NCBI GenBank assembly: GCA_902769875.1
Contig: CACXQV010000001.1
Span: 1 to 64,000 of the forward strand
Direction of reading: 5' to 3'
DNA length: 64,000 nt
Source of the DNA: an uncultured Bacteroidia bacterium
Lineage (GTDB): Bacteria; Bacteroidota; Bacteroidia; Bacteroidales; F082
Position numbers and translations under genes: made by a program. The notes under the pieces are model-generated. The model did no database searches. It had not been told where the DNA came from and worked only from the letters and a program-made list of their open reading frames with translations. Shown one piece after another: positions 45,479 to 54,710 of the stretch (its first letter is position 1; each line of letters starts with the position of its first letter).

Positions 45479-46888
45479 TTATGCCAAGCCTCTTGCAGAG
45501 AGCTTCAGCCAGTTCCATAAGACCAAGGCCACGAAGAGCAGCACACAATATACATAAAAGATTTTCAGGTGTTTACGTCGTAAATGGGTCATCGCAAACG
45601 CTGCCATCAAAACCAACAAAGGTATCGCGGGCTCGTGGTAACGCTCGGAATTGGCGGCAAACGAAAACATAATAATGGCCAAATACGACAACTCGTAAGC
45701 TCCAATCAGGCTGAAATCGCGCCATTTTTTCTGCCTGACGGCTATCACTATGGCAAGCATCGCAAAGAAAGCGAGATAATTCTTGACATAAGTGCTGCCG
45801 TGAATCATTTTGTTGTGGTCGGGCGATTGTTCCACCATCGGGGCCAACGGCAAAACGAAAGCCCCTGGAGCCAACAGCCAACTTTGGGCCAACTCGCCGT
45901 GTTTCATCCCCAACGACTCATATTTCTCGGACTGATAGCCCAAATCCTTGAATTTCAACCGATAGATATATCTCATCTCATACCCCACCGGCGAAAACAA
46001 GAAAACGAAAAACAGCAGCACTGTGGCCGCAATCGTAACGATTTTCCCTTTCTTGCCCACCAAATCGTTGGGCGACAAGACCACAAAAACCACAAACGCA
46101 AACAACAGGCACATCCCGATGACGGTCCGAAAGCCAAAGGCCAAAGCGGTCAAAAGGATGGGGCAAATGATGTTCCAAAAGGTGTATTTCTTGCTTCGGA
46201 TGAGGTAGTCCATACGCTCGATGGCAAGGATGGACAGGAAAATCATCTCCATTTCCTTGGTATGCAAGCCGCAAGTCTGGACCAAGATGGGCAAAAAAAC
46301 GGTCAGCACAGCAGCCAAACGCCCCGTGCGCTCACCGAAAGTGCGTGTACCCAACTTGTAGACCACCAAGCAAAGACAAGCGCTCATCAATGCTTTGAAA
46401 AGCCTTGGGATCAACAAGCTGCGGCCAAAAACCGTGTAAATCAAAGTCAGCCAAAGCGTGTAGACTTGGTCGGAATAGCCCATCGTGTAGGCGTTCAGAT
46501 ACTTGAAGATGTAGGAAACATACCCCTGCCTCACGCACCGCGACAGATAAATCGCCGTTTGGTGATACCAAATGCTGTCGCCGGCATCGTATTCAAAGGC
46601 TTTGCCCGTCTCGTAATAATAGTAGTAGCACATCAGGAAGGCATACAAGCCTCGGATGACAAACGCCACCAAAAAGACCTTCCAAAGGAGTTTTTTCTTG
46701 TCGTCATTTTTCCAACGGGGATAAAAAACCGCTGTCAACACAAAGAAGAACAGCACCTCGCCCATCCCCCACAGCATCCACTTGTGCTGCAAGGCTTGAC
46801 CTCGAAACACCATACTGATGACCAAAAGGGCCGACAAATACAGCCCAATGCCGATGAGGCTGATATGGCGCAGCAGCTTGGAGCTCAT
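45479..46888 (-). CDS. Membrane glycosyltransferase, GT39-like (GT-C fold)
   Basis: The 469-residue protein has about 10-12 membrane helices. The first periplasmic loop contains AFEYDAGDSIWYHQTAIYLS, an acidic motif of the GT-C/PMT family. YKLGTRTFGERTGRLAAVLT and VQTCGLHTKEMEMIFLSILA also fit PMT_2/ArnT-like dolichyl- or undecaprenyl-dependent transferases. The helices continue to the C-terminus without a large soluble domain. It stands between the tRNA and two BACON lipoproteins. The acceptor and donor are unknown; lipid A, glycoprotein or glycan modification are all possible. Confidence 0.75.
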   Translation of the reverse strand: MSSKLLRHISLIGIGLYLSALLVISMVFRGQALQHKWMLWGMGEVLFFFVLTAVFYPRWKNDDKKKLLWKVFLVAFVIRGLYAFLMCYYYYYETGKAFEYDAGDSIWYHQTAIYLSRCVRQGYVSYIFKYLNAYTMGYSDQVYTLWLTLIYTVFGRSLLIPRLFKALMSACLCLVVYKLGTRTFGERTGRLAAVLTVFLPILVQTCGLHTKEMEMIFLSILAIERMDYLIRSKKYTFWNIICPILLTALAFGFRTVIGMCLLFAFVVFVVLSPNDLVGKKGKIVTIAATVLLFFVFLFSPVGYEMRYIYRLKFKDLGYQSEKYESLGMKHGELAQSWLLAPGAFVLPLAPMVEQSPDHNKMIHGSTYVKNYLAFFAMLAIVIAVRQKKWRDFSLIGAYELSYLAIIMFSFAANSERYHEPAIPLLVLMAAFAMTHLRRKHLKIFYVYCVLLFVALVLWNWLKLSARGLA

Positions 46889-46901
46889 ATCCTACAATAA
46901 A

Positions 46902-47720
46902 TCACTGGTATTCAAAGATTCCCTGGCCGCCTTTGCGCTTGCTGAGCGCGCGTTGGAGCAGCGATTTCTCTTCCATGGTGATGGTGCCCACTTTGCGCAT
47001 GTCGGCGCGTTCCCACCAGTTTGGTTTATATTGGTGGAAAACGCGATAGAGCGAATCGGAGGCGCAAAGCACCTCGGCTGCATAAGTTTCCAACCCGCCA
47101 TTCTGAAGGTGAAACACAATATGAAAAATGCTGCTGTCGGCATCATAATTGTAATTGAAAGGATAATAGAACACCGCGTTGTCACGCTCGCGAACCCGAC
47201 GCTGTATGCCCGTGTCGCCCTCGAAGAAAAACATCAATTGCCCCTTTGTGGTGTCGTAAGGGTCATATTCGTCCATAACGTATGAGTCTTCGATGATTTG
47301 CCCGAAAAAGTCGGTGTTCCAATGCTCCAAGTAAGTCAAGCCAAACACTTTGTTGGCCACATCGAAGGCAAGTTTGTTTTGCGAGACGAACACGGTGCGG
47401 CGAATGTGTCCGCCCGGCGACTGGATGACGAAGGAAGAACCACGGAAATCGCCGTTGGGGTAAGCGTCGACCGAAATGGTGACGATACTGTCGCGAGACC
47501 TTCCCGACATCGGAGTGATGGTGTACCAATCAGCATTGTCGTTCTTGGTGACGGTCCACTTGCAGTTGGCATTAACGGTGATGGTTTGCGATTCGGCATC
47601 AAGGCCAAACCTCACGTCTTGCGACGAAACCATAACATTATAGTCTTTCTGGCAGCCCATGAAGAATGCCGCCATGCCCAAAATCATCGAGCAAACCCAT
47701 ACAATGGAAACCTTTTTCAT
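46902..47720 (-). CDS. BACON-domain lipoprotein, copy 2
   Basis: The 272-residue product has a lipoprotein signal (ILGMAAFFMGC, Cys23) and a BACON-like beta domain of about 90 residues (SQTITVNANCKWTVTKNDNA, DWYTITPMSGRSRDSIVTIS). A longer C-terminal part containing EHWNTDFFGQIIEDSY and RWWERADMRKVG-like sequence follows. It is a close paralogue of the neighbouring protein at 47738. BACON domains are common in Bacteroidetes surface lipoproteins and may bind glycans. The stop is 13 bp upstream of the GT39-like gene. Confidence 0.8.
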   Translation of the reverse strand: MKKVSIVWVCSMILGMAAFFMGCQKDYNVMVSSQDVRFGLDAESQTITVNANCKWTVTKNDNADWYTITPMSGRSRDSIVTISVDAYPNGDFRGSSFVIQSPGGHIRRTVFVSQNKLAFDVANKVFGLTYLEHWNTDFFGQIIEDSYVMDEYDPYDTTKGQLMFFFEGDTGIQRRVRERDNAVFYYPFNYNYDADSSIFHIVFHLQNGGLETYAAEVLCASDSLYRVFHQYKPNWWERADMRKVGTITMEEKSLLQRALSKRKGGQGIFEYQ

Positions 47721-47737
47721 TTTATTTGCCTATCGGA

Positions 47738-48547
47738 TTAGTCGATCTTGAAAATCCCTTCGTTTTCCTTTTTGCGTTTGGTGGCGGCTCGGCGGATGTG
47801 GTCGTCCCTGTCCGGATTGAAGACGCCCACCTTGCGCATGTCGGCGCGTTCCCACCAGTTGCTCTTGTATTCGTGCCTGAAGCGATACAATGAATCGCTG
47901 GCCGTCAGCACATTGGGGGAATAGCTTTCGGGCGCGCCCGTAATCGTTTCAAAATCGATGTGGAGAATCTGGTTGACGGGGTCGTATTCGTAGTCGAAAG
48001 CATAATATACCGCCGTGTCGTTGTGGTGGTCGCGCTGAACGCCCTTCCCATTCTCGAGGAAATACATAAGATAGCCCGTCGAGGTGTCGTAAGGGTCATA
48101 TATTTTATGCCTGTACGAATCCTCGATGATTTGGCCGAAGAAGTCGGTGTTCCAGTGTTCCAGTTCCATCACGCCAAACACTTTGTTGACCATACCGTCA
48201 AAGTCGAGCTTGTTTTGGGAAACGAAAACCGTGCGGCGGATGTGGCCTCCGGGCGATGTGATGACAAACACCGTACCTCTGTAATCGGCATCTTCCAAGG
48301 CTTCCACGGTCACGGTGATGGTGCCGTCGTTTTCCCCACTCGTCGGGGTGACGGTGTACCAATCGGCATCGTCTTTCAATTCGACCGTCCATTCGCAGTT
48401 GGCGGTCACTTCAATCGTCTTCGTGCCGGCTTCCAAGCCGAACCAAACATCCTGCGACGAAACAAGGACGCTGTTCTTTTTGCAGCCCACCAAGGCCATA
48501 AGGACCGACAAGGCTGCCATAGTCAATAAGTTGGTTTTCTTTTTCAT
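47738..48547 (-). CDS. BACON-domain lipoprotein, copy 1
   Basis: The 269-residue product has a lipobox-like MALVGC (Cys22) and a BACON domain (TKTIEVTANCEWTVELKDDA, DWYTVTPTSGENDGTITVTV). It shares VFVSQNKLDFDGMVNKVFGV, EHWNTDFFGQIIEDSY and WWERADMRKVG with its paralogue. The two genes lie 17 bp apart and probably form one operon with the membrane protein downstream. A -7 box (TACTTTTG, 48574-48581) lies 27 bp upstream of the ATG. Confidence 0.8.
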   Translation of the reverse strand: MKKKTNLLTMAALSVLMALVGCKKNSVLVSSQDVWFGLEAGTKTIEVTANCEWTVELKDDADWYTVTPTSGENDGTITVTVEALEDADYRGTVFVITSPGGHIRRTVFVSQNKLDFDGMVNKVFGVMELEHWNTDFFGQIIEDSYRHKIYDPYDTSTGYLMYFLENGKGVQRDHHNDTAVYYAFDYEYDPVNQILHIDFETITGAPESYSPNVLTASDSLYRFRHEYKSNWWERADMRKVGVFNPDRDDHIRRAATKRKKENEGIFKID

Positions 48548-48573
48548 AATGCAAAATCAATTGGATAAGGGTG

Positions 48574-48581
48574 CAAAAGTA
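48574..48581 (-). promoter_or_regulatory. Putative -7 promoter box for the BACON operon
   Basis: Minus-strand TACTTTTG fits TAnnTTTG, between rnr and the first BACON gene. Confidence 0.45.
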
Positions 48582-48596
48582 CATGTTTTTTCGGGT

Positions 48597-50798
48597 TCAG
48601 CGTATTTTATCCTTTTTCTTCTTGGCTTTCATGGGCGTGTCGGCCAGCATTTCGAAGTCCATCTTGTGCTTGAAGAGGTCAACGGCCTTGACGACAACGC
48701 GCACCTCATCGCCCAACTGGATGACGCGCCCCGTTTCCTGCCCAACGACGCGGAAGTTGTCGTCGTCCAAGTAATAATAGTCGCCGGGAAGGTTCTCGTA
48801 GCGCACCAAGCCCTCGCATTTGTTGCCCTTCAATTCGACGAAAAGGCCCCACTTGCTCACGCCCGACACCAAGCCCTCAAACACCTGACCGATTTTATCT
48901 TGCAGATACTCAGCTTGCTTGTATTTAATCGACTGGCGTTCCATCTCCTCAGCCTGCTTTTCCATCTCGCTGGCGTGGACACACATGTCCTCGTAATGCT
49001 TCTTGTCGACCGAGCCTTGCCCTTCGATGAGATACCTTTCTATCAGCCGGTGTACCATCAGGTCGGGATAGCGGCGGATGGGCGAGGTGAAGTGGGTATA
49101 GTAGTCGAAAGCCAAGCCGTAGTGCCCGATGTTGTCGGTCGAATAAACGGCCTTGGCCATGGTGCGCACCGCCACCGTCTCGATGAGGTTCTTCTCGCCC
49201 TTGCCTTCCACATCCTCGAAGAGTTTGTTGTAAGAACGCACCAAGGTGTCGCGGTTGCTGAGGTCCATCGTGTAGCCCAAGCGCGAGATGAGCAGCATAA
49301 ACTTGTTGAGTTTCTCTGGGTTGGGCTCGTCGTGAACACGATAAACGAAGGTGTTGTTGTGCCATTTGCTTTCCGGCTTGCCGAAGGTCTCGGCCACAGT
49401 GCGGTTGGCAAGCAGCATAAAGTCCTCGATCAATTCGTGGCTTTCGTTTTGCACGCGGACGTAGGTGTCGATGGGCTTCTTGTTTTCGTCGAGTATGAAC
49501 TTCACCTCTTCGGAATGGAAATTGATGCTACCCGCTTCCATGCGTTTTTGGCGGAGCTTGGTGGCCAAGCTGTTGAAAGTCAGGATTTCGTCCTTGTAGT
49601 CGCCCTCGCCGCCTTCAATCATGGCCTGCACCTCTTCATAATTGTAGCGGCGGCACGACTTGATGATGGTCTTGCCAATCCAATGGTCGTAGATCTTGGC
49701 CTCGTCGTCCATCTCGAAGACGACGCTGAACGTCAGCTTTTCCTCGTCGGGACGGAGCGAACACACGTTGTTGCACAGCTTCTCGGGCAGCATCGGGATG
49801 GTGCGGTCGACGAGGTAGACCGAAGTGCCGCGTTGCAAGGCCTCTTGGTCGATGGCCGAGCCGGGAAGCACATAATGCGACACGTCGGCGATGTGTACGC
49901 CCACCTCCCAATGGCCGTTGTCCATCTTCTGCAAACTGATGGCGTCGTCGAAGTCCTTGGCGTCGGCAGGGTCGATGGTGATGGTGAACACCTTGCGGAA
50001 GTCGCGGCGTTTCTTTATCTCGTCGCGGCTTATTCTGACGGGAATCCTGCCGGCCTCCTTCTCCACCTCTTTCGGGAACTCGATGGGATACTCGTGGGCA
50101 GCCAAAATCGATTCCATCTCCACGTCGTTCTCGCCGGGTTTGCCGAGCACTCGCGTGATTTCGCCGAAGGGGTTGCCCGAGCCGTCGGGCCAATCGACGA
50201 GGTGGGCGATGACCTTTTGTCCGTCTTTGGCGCCGTGCAGGTCGCCGCGCGGGATGAATATGTCGACCGGCATCCAGTCCACGTCGGGGCGCACATAGAC
50301 GTAGCCGTGCGAAATGCTGAGTACGCCCACGAAATCGGTGTGTCGGCGCTCCAACACTTCCACAATCTCGCCTTCGGGCTTGCTGTTGTTGCGTTTGGGG
50401 AACATCGCCACGCGCACGCGGTCGCCGTGCAGGGCCTTGTAGGTGTTGTTGGCCGCAATGAACACGTCTTCGCTCTCGCCGTCGTCGAGAACGACGTAAG
50501 CCTTGCCTGTCGATTTCATCTCCACCGTGCCTTCCACATATTTCGTCTTGGGCCCGAACTGCGCCAATCCCGCCTTGCTCATCACATAGCTATAGGGGCG
50601 CGCCTCGTCGAGCAAGCCCTTGTCCTTTAAGTCGATAAGCAAATTATACACCACATCCTTGCCCGCTTGGTCCTTGATACCCATAATCTTGCAGACCTGT
50701 TTGTAGTTTTTCGGGCGGAACGGATTGTCGGCAAAAATGCCGAGGATGACACTCGTGAAAGTGCTGAGTTTGTTTTCTATTTTCTTCTTTTTTGGCAT
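48597..50798 (-). CDS. rnr: Ribonuclease R
   Basis: The ATG at 50798 gives 733 residues starting MPKKKKIENKLSTFTSVILG. It contains cold-shock/OB regions, a central RNB domain with TIDPADAKDFDDAISLQKMD (Asp residues that bind the catalytic metal), and a C-terminal S1 domain (GQVFEGLVSGVSKWGLFVEL) followed by a basic tail (PMKAKKKKDKIR). RNase R is a 3'-5' exoribonuclease that degrades structured RNA. Its -7 box (50827-50834) lies 28 bp upstream. A long reading frame on the other strand spans it, but only because of codon bias. Confidence 0.97.
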   Translation of the reverse strand: MPKKKKIENKLSTFTSVILGIFADNPFRPKNYKQVCKIMGIKDQAGKDVVYNLLIDLKDKGLLDEARPYSYVMSKAGLAQFGPKTKYVEGTVEMKSTGKAYVVLDDGESEDVFIAANNTYKALHGDRVRVAMFPKRNNSKPEGEIVEVLERRHTDFVGVLSISHGYVYVRPDVDWMPVDIFIPRGDLHGAKDGQKVIAHLVDWPDGSGNPFGEITRVLGKPGENDVEMESILAAHEYPIEFPKEVEKEAGRIPVRISRDEIKKRRDFRKVFTITIDPADAKDFDDAISLQKMDNGHWEVGVHIADVSHYVLPGSAIDQEALQRGTSVYLVDRTIPMLPEKLCNNVCSLRPDEEKLTFSVVFEMDDEAKIYDHWIGKTIIKSCRRYNYEEVQAMIEGGEGDYKDEILTFNSLATKLRQKRMEAGSINFHSEEVKFILDENKKPIDTYVRVQNESHELIEDFMLLANRTVAETFGKPESKWHNNTFVYRVHDEPNPEKLNKFMLLISRLGYTMDLSNRDTLVRSYNKLFEDVEGKGEKNLIETVAVRTMAKAVYSTDNIGHYGLAFDYYTHFTSPIRRYPDLMVHRLIERYLIEGQGSVDKKHYEDMCVHASEMEKQAEEMERQSIKYKQAEYLQDKIGQVFEGLVSGVSKWGLFVELKGNKCEGLVRYENLPGDYYYLDDDNFRVVGQETGRVIQLGDEVRVVVKAVDLFKHKMDFEMLADTPMKAKKKKDKIR

Positions 50799-50826
50799 TG
50801 CGATAAAAGTTATTGATACAAAGAGG

Positions 50827-50834
50827 CAAAAGTA
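50827..50834 (-). promoter_or_regulatory. Putative -7 promoter box for rnr
   Basis: Minus-strand TACTTTTG fits TAnnTTTG, 28 bp before the ATG. Confidence 0.45.
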
Positions 50835-50855
50835 CGGAAAAAATTGCACTGGTTT

Positions 50856-52223
50856 TTACGGATCAGTCAATATTACCTCCCAATTTTCAGGAACGATGAC
50901 GTCGTTGCTCCATTGGGCATTCTTGTTTTTGTAGAAAGTGCCTGATGTGGAGGTGCCGACAAGCCAATCATAAAATTCTCTTTTATCGATATCAACCGCC
51001 ATCATAGTTACGAATGAAAGCGAAGTGCAACCATCAAACATACCTAAATAACATCCATCAGCCAATACAATAGCTGGTAATTCAGGGGCTACTTCCAGCA
51101 AAATGCAACCTGAAAACATACCTGAATAACACCAATCAGCCAATGCCAAAGCTGGTAATTCAGGGGCTACTTCCAGCGAAGTGCAGCCGTAAAACATACC
51201 TGAATAACACCCATTAGCCAATGCCAAAGCTGGTAATTCAGGGGCTACTTCCAGCGAAGTGCAGCCGTAAAACATATCTGAATAACACCCTTCAGCCAAT
51301 GCCATAGCAGGTAATCCAAGAGCTCTTTTAAGCGAAGTGCAACCTGAAAACATACCTGAATAACACAAATCAGCCAATGCAGTAGCAGGTAATTCAGGAA
51401 CTCTTTGCAGCGAAGTGCAACCTGAAAACATATCTGAATAACACAAATCTGCCAATACCGTAGCAGGTAATTCAGGGGCTCTTTTAAGCGAAGTGCAACC
51501 TCGAAACATATCTGAATAACACAAATCAGCCAATGCCGTAGCAGGTAATTCAGGGGCAACAACCAATTGTGAGCAACCATCAAACAGAAATCTGAAAACA
51601 GCCTGTTTCGTGTTGGTATGTCGATAGTGCTTGTAATCAACCAAAGTCCGAATATCACCAGTGCAAATGACTTGCGCATCGGTGGCGAAGGATATGTTGG
51701 CTCTACCAGTGCCTGTTTTACTTCGACCTCTTAACATCAGTTTGCCTCTGTTTCCACCAAACACGATGTTTTGGTCTCCCAATGCCTTCCATTTGCTTTC
51801 TCCAACTGAATACTCCAGATTGGGAACTTCCCATGACAACCGAAACACTTGGGTAAAATCGGATTCAAAGGTAATATAGTCCCTTGTGTAACATCTGAAA
51901 TGAACAACGATTTTAGGCACAGCAATTACTATCAATCCAGCGATTACTGTAATAAGCAATGTGGTCAAAGGATTTGATTTTATCCATTCACTCCACTTCT
52001 TGTTTATTGATACGGGAATGTCGGATGGCTTGTTTTCCATTGGTTTTATGGCGTTTTCGTCTTTCAAACCATCTGTCTCAAGATCATCGCTTTTTATGTC
52101 TGAATCACCATTGTTCCCGCTTTCTGTATGGTTTTCAACGCCCTCAACCTGCGCAAGAGTGTCTGTGTCCCTATTGTTCAAGGGTATTTCGGTGTTTTCA
52201 TCCGTCTGTTGTTTTGTTTCCAT
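50856..52223 (-). CDS. Membrane-anchored BspA-like leucine-rich repeat protein
   Basis: The ATG at 52223 gives 455 residues. The first 80 residues are acidic and Asn/Asp-rich without a signal peptide, then one membrane helix (PLTTLLITVIAGLIVIAVP, about residues 85-103). An exported beta-rich region follows, and then seven 26-residue repeats with the pattern LPATALADLCYSDMFRGCTS (about residues 217-400). These resemble BspA-type LRR surface proteins. The topology (cytoplasmic N-terminus, exported repeats) is like that of inner-membrane-anchored proteins, not secreted BspA. A longer reading frame extends to 52397 but contains promoter DNA. It probably binds a surface ligand; the role is unknown. 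Confidence 0.75.
   Translation of the reverse strand: METKQQTDENTEIPLNNRDTDTLAQVEGVENHTESGNNGDSDIKSDDLETDGLKDENAIKPMENKPSDIPVSINKKWSEWIKSNPLTTLLITVIAGLIVIAVPKIVVHFRCYTRDYITFESDFTQVFRLSWEVPNLEYSVGESKWKALGDQNIVFGGNRGKLMLRGRSKTGTGRANISFATDAQVICTGDIRTLVDYKHYRHTNTKQAVFRFLFDGCSQLVVAPELPATALADLCYSDMFRGCTSLKRAPELPATVLADLCYSDMFSGCTSLQRVPELPATALADLCYSGMFSGCTSLKRALGLPAMALAEGCYSDMFYGCTSLEVAPELPALALANGCYSGMFYGCTSLEVAPELPALALADWCYSGMFSGCILLEVAPELPAIVLADGCYLGMFDGCTSLSFVTMMAVDIDKREFYDWLVGTSTSGTFYKNKNAQWSNDVIVPENWEVILTDP
51026..51575 (-). repeat. Seven 78-bp tandem coding repeats in the BspA-like gene
   Basis: The DNA repeats with a 78-bp period, giving 26-residue units (GCTSLKRAPELPATALADLC-like). Some neighbouring units are almost identical at DNA level (around 51110-51280), consistent with slippage or gene-internal recombination. 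Confidence 0.8.
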
Positions 52224-52257
52224 AGTTGTTAAGGCTTTAAGGCAGTAGAAATCACTG

Positions 52258-52290
52258 CAAAAATAGTTTATTTCCCCGTCCAAGGGCAAA
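52258..52290 (-). promoter_or_regulatory. Promoter for the BspA-like gene (consensus -33/-7)
   Basis: Minus-strand TTTG (52290-52287), 21 bp, TATTTTTG (52265-52258) is an exact fit to the Bacteroidetes TTTG-N19-21-TAnnTTTG promoter. It lies 35 bp upstream of the ATG at 52223 and supports that start. Confidence 0.65.
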
Positions 52291-52481
52291 AAGGCCGTTT
52301 TTCGGCGGAAAAAACGGGTGTTTTTCTTCGAAGGGTTTTCATCATCGGGTGGAAGTCCCTCGTTTTTTTGTTCCCTTGTGTCGGATTGGCTCGGCATGGA
52401 TTATGTTCGTTTCATCCCCCTTCTTGTAAATCACTTGATTAGCTTGTTGATTATTTTGTTGACAAAAAAAACGCGAATTTA

Positions 52482-52514
52482 TTTGCCCGATGACAGCAAA
52501 ATGATATACCTTTG
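52482..52514 (+). promoter_or_regulatory. Promoter for nrdD (consensus -33/-7)
   Basis: Plus-strand TTTG (52482-52485), 21-bp spacer, TACCTTTG (52507-52514) fits the Bacteroidetes consensus exactly. The 375-bp gap between the BspA-like gene and nrdD otherwise holds only the divergent BspA promoter and no gene. Confidence 0.65.
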
Positions 52515-52598
52515 CACAACAAGTTTTCGCTCCTAAGAGCCTTGATTAACTAATTGGAAACCAGATATTTCACTACAAAAGAAAACGAGCAATCCTAT

Positions 52599-54710
52599 AT
52601 GAGCAACGGAGGTTTGTACATTACCAAGAGAGACGGCAAGCAGGAAGCCTTCTCGTTAGAAAAAATCAAAGTGGCCATCAGCAAGGCCTTCCTCGCGTCG
52701 GGCTTCTATGCCACCGATGAAGACCTCAACGGCATCTTGAGCCGCGTGCGCGTGACCAACGGGATGAACGTCGAGGAAATCCAGAATCAGGTGGAAACCG
52801 CCTTGATGGCCGAGCAGTATTACACGGTGGCGAAAAACTACATCCTTTACCGCCAAAAGCACACCGAAGACCGCGAAATCCGCGAAAAGATCGACTTTTT
52901 GAGCAACTATGTCAACGCCTCGAATGCCGCCACCGGCTCGAAGTACGACGCCAACGCCAACGTGGAGAAGAAGAACATCGCCACGCTCATCGGCGAGCTG
53001 CCCAAGTCGAGCTTCATCCGCATCAACCGTCGCCTGCTCACCGACCGCATCAAGTCGATGTTCGGCAAGGAACTCTCCGACCGCTACCTCTATTTGCTCA
53101 ACAACCACTTCATATACAAGAACGACGAAACCTCGTTGGCCAACTATTGCGCCTCCATCACCATGTACCCATGGCTCAACGAAGGCACAAGCAGCATCGG
53201 CGGCAACAGCACCGCACCCACCAAGCTGCGCTCCTTCTGCGGCGGCTTCATTAATATGGTGTTCATGGTGTCGTCGCAACTCTCCGGCGCCTGCGCCACG
53301 CCCGAATTCCTGATGTATATGAACTATTTCATCGGAAAAGATTATGGCACAGACTATTACAAACGCGCCGACGAGGTGGTCGACTTCTCGCTGAAGCCGC
53401 GCACCATCGACAAAGTCATCACCGACTGCTTCCAGCAAATCGTCTATTCCTTGAACCAACCTGCCGGCGCAAGAAACTATCAGTCAGTGTTTTGGAACAT
53501 CGCCTACTACGACAAGAACTATTTCGAGTCGCTGTTTGGCAACTTCTACTTCCCCGACGGCTCAAAGCCCGATTGGGAATCGCTCAGTTGGCTCCAGAAA
53601 CGCTTTATGAAGTGGTTCAACGCCGAGCGACTCAAAAGCGTGCTGACCTTCCCCGTCGAGACGATGGCCTTGCTTTCGAAAGACGGCGACGTCATCGACA
53701 AGGAATGGGGCGACTTCACCGCCGAGATGTATGCCGAAGGCCATTCCTTCTTCACCTATTTGAGCGACAACGCCGACTCGCTGTCGTCGTGCTGCCGCTT
53801 GCGCAACGAGATTCAGGACAACGGCTTCAGCTACACCCTTGGCGCCGGCGGCGTCAGCACAGGCTCGAAGAGTGTGCTCACCATCAACCTCAACCGTTGC
53901 ATCCAGTATGCCGCGCGCAACAACATGCACTACCTCACCTTCCTTGAGGAAATCGTCGACCTCTGCCACAAGGTGCAGATTTGCTACAACGAAAACCTGA
54001 AGGAATTACAAAAGAAGGGCATGCTGCCTTTGTTTGACGCGGGCTACATCAACTTGGGCCGCCAATATCTCACCATCGGCGTGAACGGCCTTGTGGAAGC
54101 TGCCGAATTCCTGAAAATCAAGATTTCGGACAATCCTGATTATGAGCATTTTGTGCAAGAGGTTTTGGGGCTCATCGAGAAATACAACAAGAAATACTAC
54201 TCGAAGAAAGACGGCCTGATGTTCAACTGCGAGATGATTCCCGCCGAGAACGTGGGCGTGAAGCACGCCAAGTGGGACAAGGAAGACGGCTACGAGGTGC
54301 ATCGCGACTGCTACAACAGCTATTTCTACATCGTGGAAGACCCGAACACCAACGTTTTGGACAAGTTCCGCCTCCACGGCGAAAAATACATCAAGCACCT
54401 CACTGGTGGGTCGGCCTTGCACTGCAACTTGGAGGAACACCTCAGCAAGGACCAATACCGCCAATTGCTGCGCGTGGCCGCCCGCGAAGGCTGCAACTAC
54501 TTCACATTCAATGTGCCAAACACCATTTGCAACGACTGCGGCCACATCGACAAGCGCTACCTGAAGGAGTGCCCCGAGTGCCACAGCCACAACATCGACT
54601 ACCTGACCCGCATCATCGGCTACCTGAAGCGCGTCAGCAATTTCAGCGAGGCGCGCCAACAGGAGGCCGCCCGCCGCCACTACGGAAAAATGGAGATGGA
54701 AAGATGCTGA
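52599..54710 (+). CDS. nrdD: Anaerobic ribonucleoside-triphosphate reductase
   Basis: The ATG at 52599 gives 703 residues. A TTG 15 codons upstream is possible but the ATG fits the promoter. An N-terminal ATP-cone (YITKRDGKQEAFSLEKIKVA) precedes the glycyl-radical core, with SQLSGACATPEFLMYM and SCCRLRNEIQDNGFSYTLG. The C-terminal zinc site is NDCGHIDKRYLKECPECHS (four Cys), followed by the glycyl radical region TRIIGYLKRVSNFSEARQQE. It makes deoxyribonucleotides anaerobically. The stop overlaps the nrdG start by seven bases, so the two are coupled. The presence of class III NRDs fits an anaerobic gut or rumen bacterium. Confidence 0.95.
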   Translation: MSNGGLYITKRDGKQEAFSLEKIKVAISKAFLASGFYATDEDLNGILSRVRVTNGMNVEEIQNQVETALMAEQYYTVAKNYILYRQKHTEDREIREKIDFLSNYVNASNAATGSKYDANANVEKKNIATLIGELPKSSFIRINRRLLTDRIKSMFGKELSDRYLYLLNNHFIYKNDETSLANYCASITMYPWLNEGTSSIGGNSTAPTKLRSFCGGFINMVFMVSSQLSGACATPEFLMYMNYFIGKDYGTDYYKRADEVVDFSLKPRTIDKVITDCFQQIVYSLNQPAGARNYQSVFWNIAYYDKNYFESLFGNFYFPDGSKPDWESLSWLQKRFMKWFNAERLKSVLTFPVETMALLSKDGDVIDKEWGDFTAEMYAEGHSFFTYLSDNADSLSSCCRLRNEIQDNGFSYTLGAGGVSTGSKSVLTINLNRCIQYAARNNMHYLTFLEEIVDLCHKVQICYNENLKELQKKGMLPLFDAGYINLGRQYLTIGVNGLVEAAEFLKIKISDNPDYEHFVQEVLGLIEKYNKKYYSKKDGLMFNCEMIPAENVGVKHAKWDKEDGYEVHRDCYNSYFYIVEDPNTNVLDKFRLHGEKYIKHLTGGSALHCNLEEHLSKDQYRQLLRVAAREGCNYFTFNVPNTICNDCGHIDKRYLKECPECHSHNIDYLTRIIGYLKRVSNFSEARQQEAARRHYGKMEMERC

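Noticed and set aside
48315..50630. A 771-codon reading frame on the plus strand opposite rnr
   Set aside because: It lies exactly antisense to a clear ribonuclease R gene, has a Val/Leu/His-rich composition typical of complementary strands of biased codons, and shows no recognisable domain.
54272..54703. N-terminal extension of NrdG
   Set aside because: The frame is open but overlaps nrdD coding sequence. The NrdG family start (MLKYANYD) is at 54704.
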